Of a DNA stretch of 64,000 nt, positions 55,655-64,000 are shown one piece after another (position 1 is the first letter of the stretch; each line of letters opens with the position of its first letter). The stretch comes from Panicum virgatum (lineage: Eukaryota; Streptophyta; Magnoliopsida; Poales; Poaceae). Both the position numbers and the translations under genes were made by a program. The notes under the pieces were generated by a model that did no database searches, had not been told where the DNA came from, and saw only the letters and a list, made by a program, of their open reading frames with translations. The stretch is taken from positions 46,403,607-46,467,606 of the forward strand of contig NC_053150.1 of assembly GCF_016808335.1 (NCBI RefSeq). Direction: 5' to 3'.

Positions 55655-56370
55655 TGTGTCCTTGTGTTTCAGTTCGTTCGTAGCCAAACCCAGACCCAAA
55701 AAATCTGAGAAAAATCATGGAGCCTGGGGGTTCAACGAACAATCACCGCACCAAGTTTCAGTCCCAGACTCAATCCATAGCAGGGGAACAGAATTCCAAA
55801 GCCATAGCGTTCGGTTCTTCTGTTTCAGTCTTTCTTCGCCGTCCCTTTTTTCTGAACCTCGCAGATGCATGCAGGTCCCCTGTCCCTCGTTCAGTCTAGT
55901 CACCTCGGCGTCGTCGCCGGGCCAGATCGCACGCAGAGAAGCTCGCGCTCCATGGTCTCGACTCGAGCGCGAGGGACGACGAGGCATCTGTTCGGGATTC
56001 ATGCAGCTACGAGGCGTCGTTGGCCGAACACGCGGGGGCACACAGCTGCAGACAGGCGGCGCCGGTTGGGGGTCTGCCTGTGGCCATCCCCTCTTGACTC
56101 TTGTCACGGGAATATTTTCTTCCCATCCGCTCCCTCTGCTCCGCCGCGCTGGAGCCCGGAGTCCCGTCGCCGTCAGGGACGACGTGCCTGCAGCTGCGGC
56201 TGCCTTGGCGGCCGGGAACGCGGAGTGCGGGATCTCCCTTCACGCGTTCGACAGGCAGGCTCACCCGTCAATCATAGGCTTGCAACCGCAGCAATCGGCA
56301 GCAGATTCTGTGCTTGTGCCCGTATCCGTTCTGATTTTTGTATCGTGGGCATCTCATTCGTGCGTGTTTA

Positions 56371-56708
56371 GGCCAAGTTTGATTTTTTGATTTTTTAAAT
56401 TTAATTAAGTCCCATCACATCGCATGTTTAAATATTAATTAGGAGCACGAAATATAGACTTATTACAAATCTAATTTCATAAATCGTGAATTAATCATGA
56501 GATGAATTTATTAAATCTAATTAATTATAATTTGATCACTAATTGTTATAATAACTATCTGTTAATTGTGTATTAATTATACTTAATAGATTCGTCTAGA
56601 GTTCTAATTGCAACTCATGCAATTATTTTTATATTAAATTAACATCTGAACATTCGAATTGATATATGAATATTCGATGTGACAGCTACTAAAAAACCAA
56701 ACGAGGAT
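56371..56708. mobile_element. Degenerate MITE, Tourist-like family
   Basis: Terminal GGCCAAGTTTGATTTTT is matched by the complement of AAAAAACCAAACGAGG. The interior has TAATTAAT and ATAGATTCGTCT motifs of the family. It is more diverged than the others. Confidence 0.5.
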
Positions 56709-57239
56709 GCAAATCATTAATGCGTGCGCGTGACCGTGTCAAATTGCATGTGTTGATTCTCTTGGTCAGTCTGCTTGCTACTGTATAGAACCCCAATCTT
56801 TTTGTTTTCTGAAACTGTAGGGTGAAGAAACAACTCTGTCGTTATTTCAAGAAAAAAGACCCACCATGTTAGCATTCAGAAAAGAAGAAGAAACCATTAT
56901 GTTATCTGTATAAAAAAACGGAAGAAGAAATCACTTTGTTTCCTGTTGAAGTGTTGACGCATATAAACGCCTTATCCATATTTGCACTGTCGGCTGAACC
57001 AACCTTTCAGTCAAACGACTATTACCCGCTTGGGAAAGCTGCGGGCATGTGTAAAAGAGCTTTTTCCGCGCCTGCCCCTGCCCCTGCCCTCGAGGCTTTT
57101 TTGCTCAAGACTGCTCTGGCGCGAAAGCGAGGCAACGGCGAGCGACATGACGCGGATGATGGAAGAGGTACAAACCTGTGTGTTTGTACCCCAACTTCTC
57201 TAAATTTTCCAAATTTTCTATCACATCGAAACATTAAAT

Positions 57240-57437
57240 ATAACAAATGACTCATGCATGGAGTACTAAATGTAGGTAAATAAAAAAACTAATTGCATAG
57301 TCTTGATGTACGTTGCGAGACGAATCTTTTGAACCTAGTTAGCCTATGATAGAACAATATTTACCACATATAAACAAAAAATGCTACAATAATTTTCGCA
57401 ACCACTTTTCGCATACTTTCTGCAACTAAACACGGCC
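57240..57437. mobile_element. Truncated MITE, Tourist-like family
   Basis: The right end GCAACTAAACACGGCC and the GAGACGAATCTTTTGAACC core are present; the left end is diverged or missing. The stretch 56,709-57,239 to its left holds no supported gene. Confidence 0.5.
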
Positions 57438-57707
57438 AAAATCCTTGGCTTTTCGTTCGTTCACTTCCCGCGGCTGCTGGTGGTGGTGGACGGCAGGAAG
57501 TCAATGCGGTCTCTGTTGGGAGCCACGAGGACTTTTGAGCAACAGCTTTGACAAGATGTGTATTTTCTACTGCAAAAACTTTGGAGCAATTCATATATCC
57601 AAACAGGACACGATAAGACAATCTGATTAGCAATGCAATGCTAATTAGGATGTGTTTAGATATTGTAAAGACAAAAACTTTGGAGCAATTCATATATTCA
57701 AATGTAA
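57438..57707. other. Intergenic DNA
   Basis: I see nothing coding. ACTTTGGAGCAATTCATAT is repeated at about 57,580 and 57,674. Confidence 0.4.
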
Positions 57708-58056
57708 GGCCGTGTTTAGATATTGTAAATACAAAACGCAAAATTTTTGTAAATCGTTTGCATGATGTATTAAATATAGTCGAAAAATAAATCGCATTAT
57801 ACAAATGGACTGTAAATCGCGAGATGAATCTAATGAACCTAATTAGGATGTGAGTAGATACCAAATTGCTACAGTAATGCTACAGTAAACATACTCTAAT
57901 GATGGATTAATTGGGCTCATTAGATTTGTCTCGTAGTTTACAGACGAGATCTGTAATTTGTTTTGCGATTAGTCTACATTTAGTACTTCAAAAGTTGAAG
58001 ATTCCCTTGCAAAAACACAAAAACACAAAAACGCAAAATACAAAGTGAACACACCC
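57708..58056. mobile_element. Tourist-like MITE
   Basis: It starts GGCCGTGTTTAGATATTG and ends AGTGAACACACCC, with a TAA target-site duplication (57,705-57,707 and 58,057-58,059). The core GAATCTAATGAACC pairs with GGCTCATTAGATTTGTC. Confidence 0.8.
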
Positions 58057-58080
58057 TAAGCATATTGTCTTTAGTCTTCA

Positions 58081-58319
58081 CTGAGAGAGACAGATCAATT
58101 GGGGCTGCAATGCTGACGAAACACGTTGGAGTGCTGGACAGAGCCCGATTAGCAATGATTGATCTGTCAAGAGTCAAGACTAACTCATATAAGTTGGAGC
58201 CTTCTATAGGACAAGACAGACCAAGATCGTCGTCAAACTTTGCACAGATGCACGTACTGAGAGAGAGTGACAGATCAACCGGGGCCGCAATGCAGATGAA
58301 GCACGTTGGAGTGTTGGAG
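58081..58319. repeat. Two 60-bp direct repeats about 177 bp apart
   Basis: CTGAGAGAGACAGATCAATT...CACGTTGGAGTGCTGGA (58,081-58,138) recurs at 58,258-58,318 with several substitutions and a 3-bp insertion. This is the remnant of an old tandem duplication. No gene is supported. Confidence 0.8.
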
Positions 58320-58348
58320 TAAACCATCTCGGCCTAAACCGAGACTAA

Positions 58349-58689
58349 GCCCGTGTTCAGTTCCAAACTTCCAAATTCTAAATTTTTTTTCCGGCACCCG
58401 TATGGAGACTTAAATCTAGACGAAATAAAAAATGCATTGCGACTGCTGTTTGTAAATGGCGAGACGAATCTAATGAACCTAATTAGACTGTAATTAGATG
58501 CTAAATTACTACAGTAATGCTACAGTAAATAATCTCTAATGACATATTAATTAGGCTCATTAGATTCGTCTCGCGATTTACAGACGAGTTCTGTAATTAT
58601 TTTTGTGATTAGTCTATATTTAGTACTTCAAATATAAAAAGATGTCTTTTCAAAATTTTTACAGACTGCAACCAAACACAAACGGGGCC
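58349..58689. mobile_element. Tourist-like MITE
   Basis: Inverted ends GCCCGTGTTCAGTTCC and GGCCCCGTTTGTG (read as complement), with TAA target-site duplication at 58,346-58,348 and 58,690-58,692. The central palindrome is GAGACGAATCTAATGAACC and its complement. Confidence 0.8.
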
Positions 58690-58692
58690 TAA

Positions 58693-60060
58693 TGTAAACG
58701 CTAGGACAAGCAAAGAAACGAGAAAGGCGTCAGGTTCAGGTCTGCAAGCAAGACTGCAACGTACCCCTAGCTAGCTATTAGGACGCCACCGGTTTTTCTT
58801 CGGTAGTGTCAGCCGCGCCCTGCGCACCGGATCCTGAAGTCAAAACCGGCAGCTCAAGAACACAGGCACGCATCGTAACCGATTAAACAAAGGGGGTCGA
58901 GAAAGCGACGCCATCGTTACGCCTTGATTACTAGTTAATGCCGATCCACGTTTCGTGCTGCATATGCTTCGGGGGCCTTCAGCTTTGTATAATGTCTCTC
59001 ATCGCAAGCTTGGTCGGGCGGAGCACCCGAATCCCGAGGACTTTATACTAATGTAGTGCACTTAGTCTTGGTTGCCTAGTGAGAGGGGTTTTCCTTAGAC
59101 TCTCGAGAAAAGAAAAGAAAAGAAAAGAAAAGAAAAGGGATTTAATATGAGATGATACTACTTTTTTTTTCCCAACAACTGGAATACATTTCAGAGGCGT
59201 ATGTATGTAGGTTGCTGCATTGGTTGAACAACCGACTAGATTCATGCCCCTTATTAGGTGCTAGTACTTTTTTATGAAAAAAGGAGAATATTAGCTGCTA
59301 ATACTTGGTAAGTTCAAAAGCAAATGTAGCTGGTGCATTGAGCCAGAGAAATTCTAAACTGCAATTCAGGTAAGTCAAGTGACCTGACCGGTCAAAAAGA
59401 GCCTACATGGGGGGTAACAGGAAAAGAAAAGTTCGAACAGCGCTGATGTCAAGTTGTCACTGACAAGGATGTGATGCAACATAAGAAGGGGAGAAGTAGT
59501 CTATAAATGCACATTATTATGCGGTTGTTAGGGCACAAACAAGTTTAAGGTGTATAGCTGTACACCATCAGCATATTCAAACACAAACAAGAGGAATATT
59601 GGCTAAAAAAGACCTCATACAAGCTACATGAATAATTCGAAAAACTGGCTCTCATCAGCAAATCACTGCTCAATCATAGAATAGAACCTATCCATCCCCC
59701 AACAGAAGGCGAAGTGCAAGGATGATCCATTCGACAAGACCGGAGAGTCTCAAGACTGCACGCAAAAAGGCACCTAAAAGACAAAGTACTTGCACATAAT
59801 GCTTGCTCAATGATTCATTGCAGGAACAAGACCCATCAAGTTGGCACTGCAAAAATCAGTTCAGTACTGCTCTGTAGATCTTGTTCTGCAACAGTAATGC
59901 TTAGCACTGAAAAATGAATTGGCGAATCAGGAACTTTATGATGCATAGTAGATGCAGCAAACAATTACTGCATTGCGCTACAATTAAGCCTAAACGAACA
60001 AGATAGAGTAGACAGAAGACAAGAGTCAGCTGGTTTTCAGAAGCTAAACGCTCAAGAACA
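58693..60060. other. Intergenic DNA without recognised genes
   Basis: I see no supported gene. It contains the GAAAA microsatellite at 59,106-59,138 and possibly the 3' flank of the minus-strand candidate gene that follows. Confidence 0.45.
59106..59138. repeat. GAAAA microsatellite
   Basis: About six to seven units of GAAAA in a row. Confidence 0.85.
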
Positions 60061-60070
60061 CTGCATCGTC

Positions 60071-60607
60071 TCAAAAATGAATATCGCAAAAATTTGACTT
60101 GTAAGATGTAACATTGCACTTGATTGAGCTCCACTTATTGCTGAATGACGACTTTATACATAGATATATTGAATCCACAGGATCATTTCGATCTCCAATA
60201 ATGATCGATACTGTTCTTGAAACGGTAATCGACAAAGCTACAAATAGTTTGAAGAAAGAAGCTAAAGCAGCAACAACAAAAGCAGCAACAATCTCCAAGG
60301 AGAGGAAAGCGAAAACGAGTCTGAATTGAGAAAAATGCCTGGCTTTCCCGCATGCCAAAATCCGTGTCGCGAAACACGGCTCCTTCTTCGCCAGAACACT
60401 CCTCAATCCGTCGAGCCGCTGGTTCGCACGACGAGCTCCATGGCTTTGCTCTGAAGAAGAACTGAGAAGGCGAGGAAGAAGAAGAAGAGATCACCGGAGC
60501 GACGGCCTCTCCGGGACGGGGGGCGAGGAACGGCGGCGGTGGAGAAGACGCAGCAGCAGGTCGTAGAAGATGATGGCATTGGCATCCTCCTCATCCTTCT
60601 TCTTCAT
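60071..60607 (-). CDS. Possible small minus-strand gene, membrane-protein-like, unknown
   Basis: On the minus strand a C/T-rich leader with a TATTATAAT motif (near 60,725) precedes ATG at 60,607, which opens MKKKDEEDANAIIFYDLLLR (38 codons to 60,491). A second frame, 60,406-60,071, holds a long hydrophobic part (RLVFAFLSLEIVAAFVVAAL, then SFFKLFVALSITVS) that looks like one or two membrane helices. A GT at the end of the first ORF could be a donor joining the two, but I cannot prove an intron. The family is not recognised, and it could be a non-coding transcript. Confidence 0.3.
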
Positions 60608-60763
60608 GTCCTGGTGAGCTGCTGCTAACTCAGAAAGCACCAAGAAAGCGTGTGTGTTAGAGAGGGATAGAGAGGTAAGGGAAGGTTTGTTTGCACTAGA
60701 GGCCAGTGCGGTAGACCCATTATAATACTAGAGGTTTTTAAACACACCCAACGTAGCAAGTTA

Positions 60764-61127
60764 GGCCGTGTTTAGTTCCCAAGCTTGTAAAGGCAAAAAA
60801 ATTTTTGCAAAAGAATTTTGGTAATTTGAAGTACTAAATGAAATCTATTTATAAAACTTTTTGCACAGATGGATTGTAAATCACGAGACGAATCTAATGG
60901 TGCTAATTAATCCATGATTAATCAATAATTAGCGGATAGTTACTGTAGCATCACTGTTGCAAATCATGGATTAAGTAAGCTCATTAGATTCGTCTCGTGA
61001 TTTACAACCCATCCATGTAAAAAATTTGTAAATAGACTTCATTTAGTACTTCAAATTAGCAAGATTCCTTTGCAAAATTTTACGTTTACAACTTTTTTGC
61101 GTTTACGGGGTGGAACTAAACAGGGCC
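60764..61127. mobile_element. Tourist-like MITE, complete
   Basis: The 364-bp element has ends GGCCGTGTTTAGTTCC and GGAACTAAACAGGGCC and a TTA target-site duplication (60,761-60,763 and 61,128-61,130), as in PIF/Harbinger. It has a large internal palindrome around ATTAGCGGATAGTTACTGTAG. It lies just upstream of the candidate minus-strand gene. Confidence 0.9.
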
Positions 61128-61130
61128 TTA

Positions 61131-61980
61131 GCAAGTTAGCAAGGGCTCGCACTAGGATCTTCTGTGGCTGCATTCATGTGGCACACCTAGGCATGTAACT
61201 GGATCAGCTTATAGAAGTACTCTTATAATTTTAGCTGATCCAAACAAGGACTTCTGAAATTAATGTTAGTTGTACTTATATTCATGTAAAAGATCAATTG
61301 TAGTGTCCACTTTAGACATTTTGACAATAAATACTGAGTTATTGACTCTCGAATAAAATATTTGTAATTTTAGAAATATTGTAACACCTGACATGCATGG
61401 TTGGAGTTCATTGCACGACCAAGATTATTTGACTCAAAAGTCAATCTCCCAACTCTATAATTGTTTGTGTAGAAGACGCTCATTGCAAACAATCTTGTGT
61501 GTTTGCATTGTCCCTTTCGTAAAGAGCGATGAGGAAGAAGATTGTTTTGTTCCCACAAAGTAGCTAACCAAAGAACGACTTCTACGGCTTTGATTTGTGG
61601 ATCAAAGAGATGGTAGTGGTCCAAAAGTGAAAAACGGTGCCTTTGTCCCACGCTCACATGGACCCATTCTTCCATCTTCCCCACACAGTGACAGGAAGGG
61701 TTGTGAAGTCATGAACTTCTCTTCTGTTTGCCGTTAACTAGGCTTAGCATCAATTAGCAGAGGCGACTTTTGTTTTGCCCTTTAAATCTCTGTTTAGAAC
61801 CCCTTCAAAAAGAAATCTCTGGTTAGAACAAAAGCGTTCAAGGAACAATAGGCATGTGCCGTTTTTTACCAAGACATCCACCTTGCATGTGGGATCAGGC
61901 GATGGCCAGTACTTTGAAAGAAGAACATGTGTGAAACTAGGCCTCCGTATTATTGCTAGAGACTCATGATGCAAACTGCA
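61131..61980. other. Intergenic DNA with unconvincing ORFs
   Basis: Minus-strand frames at 61,684-61,370 (AVEVVLWLATLWEQNN, GRLTFESNNLGRAMNSNH) read somewhat like protein but match nothing I recognise. They may be remnants of a transposon or pseudogene. Confidence 0.3.
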
Positions 61981-62284
61981 AATCCCTCCCCAAAAATTTT
62001 ATACCCTGTCACACCAAAGAAAATCTTGCTATTTAGGAGTATTAAATAAAATTTGTTTTCAAAACATTTTGCACAAATAAATTGTTAATCACGAGACGAA
62101 TCTAACGAGGCTACTTAATCCATAATTTACAACAGTAATACTACATTAACCATCTATTAATTATCAATTAATTAGACTTATTAGATTCATCTCGCATTTA
62201 TTAGTCCATCCGTACAAAATGTTTTAAACGAATTTTATTTAATACTTCTAAATAGCAAGATTTTTTGAAAATATTAAAAGAAAC
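61981..62284. mobile_element. Degenerate Tourist-like MITE
   Basis: It contains AATCTTGCTATTTAGGAGTA and its inverted partner TACTTCTAAATAGCAAGATT, plus the GAGACGAATCTAACGAGGC core. The outer GGCC ends are lost. Confidence 0.6.
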
Positions 62285-62308
62285 TAGTTGCGGCAAGCAA
62301 AGCCCGAG

Positions 62309-63425
62309 GGAACCAGATCCTCTGCAGTAGAGGATTCTACCTCAGAGGGACGTCCGAAGCTTTGGGACGTCGATCGTCCATCCAACGAACTGGGGACATC
62401 GTCCTTCTAATAAGCATAAAAGGCGGACAAATTTTCTCCGTAGCCCACTAACGGCCCAAGTTTACCACTCGGATCCTTGCAGCTCCGCATAGCGGCCGCC
62501 ATAGCAGTTTCGCACCGCCGCGGAGGAGCGATGAGCCGATGACCAATGTGCTGTCGAGCTTGGCCACCCCGGCAGGCCCAGCGAACACCAGCGCGCTCTC
62601 TGCGCAGTTCCTCTCCTGTTCAGAAGGGTGGGGCGCGTGTATGGGTGGCGCGGAAGCAAAGTTCGGCGTCGAGGGGACAGTCTCGTCATGCTGGATCCGA
62701 GGGATCATGGCCATGAAGATTTTGTAGGGAGACCGCCATGGCAGATCCTGCCTTGAATGATCTTTGCCGAATGTTCTAAATTCTACAGACTTGCGTGCAA
62801 TCTTTCTCCCTGTTCTCAGCTTGCTTCCTTGCAAAATCAGTGTTATTTCATAGTTGACTCATGGCGAGTGTTTCTTCAGCAGATGATAGGAATTTCTGCT
62901 CAGATGTATTGTGAACCTTTCTTCTCAGCTCAAATTGTCACAACAATCTGAGTTTCAAATTGACAAGGACACTCAATATTGAATCACAATCCCATCTCAC
63001 ATCAATTCTTGGTCTCAATTCAACAATCTATCACCACGTTGTCTGCTCCTTATGAAGATAGTCTCCTCAAGCTGCTGGTGCCCCCTCCTGTATAAGCCCG
63101 TGTGGCCGTGGCCCCTCCAGAGCTTGGCGAGGACGCGACCATCATCATCAACAAGGCTGCGCACGGTTGTGGATTCGACGGTGACCTTGAACCAGGAGCT
63201 TTGGAAGCCGAGGGTGACGAGTCGCAGCAAGCAGCCGGTGGCCATGGGGAATTTGGGGATTCCCGGTCTTTGTGTTGCTCGGAGGTCGAATTGGGCCGCA
63301 TAGTTGTTTGTGGGCCGATGACTGCGTGGGCGCTAGCTTCCTCCTCGTTGGATGTGCAAGCAACGGCGATGCGCAGTTGGACGTCCCTCGGAGGTAGAAT
63401 CCTCTACTGCAGAGGATCTGGCTCC
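62309..63425. mobile_element. Mutator-like element (MULE), non-autonomous, with GC-rich cargo
   Basis: The 1,117-bp element has inverted ends of about 48 bp with two mismatches, starting GGAACCAGATCCTCTGCAG at the left and GGAGCCAGATCCTCTGCAG in complement at the right. The 9-bp target-site duplication is AAGCCCGAG (62,300-62,308 and 63,426-63,434). Nine-base duplication and long inverted ends indicate Mutator. No transposase is present. The interior has two GC-rich parts (62,450-62,735 and 63,050-63,300) with open frames of 62 to 83 codons on both strands, so a captured gene fragment (Pack-MULE) is likely but unidentified. Confidence 0.85.
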
Positions 63426-63434
63426 AAGCCCGAG

Positions 63435-64000
63435 GGAGAGTTACCAGGCCCTGGTCCACCGCGCACCGCACCACGCGCGGCACAGCCGCACAGGCGACAC
63501 GGTGACAGGCCGCGCCTACGACGGCCACGGGCGCTTTGACCTCCGGCGCCGGAATGCGGGGGCCACCCGCCACTCCGTCGCCTCTGCGCCGCATCTCGTG
63601 CACCGTCCCTGGCCTCGCGGCCATTTCGTCCGGCCACCGCCGGTCGTCGCCGCTGCGGCCTGCGGGTGGGTAGGGTGGGTTCGCACGTGCGGGTCTCCAC
63701 GGCCGGAGCCGCCGGTCGGGCGTTCCCGGGACCGAGCCCCACGACATCGGCCCGGCTCTTCCACCGATGGCCATGGCGCCCGCCCGCCCACCGAGACCCA
63801 GGCCCCGGCGCGCGCGGCAGCTTCTATTCCGACGCGCGCGCCCATCCCCATGGTGGCGGCCAGCGCGCCGCTGTCGCCGCCGCTCCCTTCTCGGACCTGG
63901 AGCAGCGGCCAGGGCCAGTGGTTCTGTCTGTCATCTGCGCAAGGGATGATCGCCTTGTTCGCCATGTTGAAAAGGCACCTGGGTCCGGTTCTCGTTCCAG
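63435..64000. other. GC-rich sequence at window end
   Basis: Very GC-rich, with overlapping open frames on both strands (for example 63,965-63,516 minus, starting MANKAIIPCADD). The frames overlap the MULE end and no domain is recognised. It could be a first exon of a gene beyond the window. Confidence 0.3.

Larger units (their letters stand above)
54001..56150. repeat. Older, diverged partial third copy
   Basis: The last ACA exon, its 3' flank and the GC-rich hairpin region occur again here. They match 28,880-31,050 less well than copies 1 and 2 match each other, with many substitutions and small indels in the GC-rich part. Homology stops near 56,150, after a CCCATCCGCTCCCTCTGC motif. This fits an older tandem repeat that later served as substrate for unequal crossing-over. 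Confidence 0.75.

Noticed and set aside
61370..61684. 104-codon minus-strand ORF
   Set aside because: It has no recognised family, no start context or leader, and sits between MITEs. It is too weak to call a gene.

Overview
This is plant nuclear DNA, almost certainly from a grass (Poaceae). It has GC-rich exon-like islands in AT-rich DNA, GT-AG introns, Tourist-like MITEs, hAT, MULE and CACTA ends, a Ty1/copia element with an initiator-tRNA-Met primer site, and an L1-type LINE. I see no complete, intact host gene. The window is mostly gene fragments and transposons.

Layout. The dominant feature is a direct tandem duplication with a period of about 25.1 kb. Copy 1 runs from upstream of base 1 to about 28,880. 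Copy 2 runs from about 28,880 to about 54,000. A third, more diverged partial copy follows to about 56,150. Copies 1 and 2 differ by well under 1-2% where I compared them. Each unit carries, in order: (a) a GC-rich segment with two hairpins built on GGGGTGGACGG; (b) a GC-rich ORF and a 100-bp tandem repeat; (c) a full-size minus-strand L1-type LINE; (d) an Ala/Pro/Ser-rich ORF split by a ~4-kb solo-LTR-like insertion; (e) half a MITE ending at a Helitron-like 3' terminus; (f) a fragment of a MATE transporter gene on the minus strand; (g) the last three exons of an autoinhibited Ca2+-ATPase (ACA) gene on the plus strand.

History readable from the sequence. After the duplication, copy 1 gained a 233-bp truncated L1, a hAT with a second hAT nested inside it, an 816-bp hAT, and a 7.3-kb copia element in the LINE. 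All have target-site duplications, and copy 2 holds the empty sites. Copy 1 also lost 4.4 kb, which in copy 2 still holds the 5' end of the LINE, its target-site duplication and a neprosin-family pseudogene. The jump in copy-to-copy divergence inside the ACA gene suggests unequal crossing-over there, between older ACA repeats.

Right flank (56.2-64 kb). This is single-copy: a cluster of related Tourist-like MITEs, a possible small minus-strand gene at about 60.1-60.6 kb, a 1.1-kb MULE with 9-bp target-site duplications and GC-rich cargo, and a GC-rich end.

The genes do not form a pathway. The ACA, MATE and neprosin pieces look like captured or broken fragments among transposons. All family names come from motifs read by eye; no database search was run.
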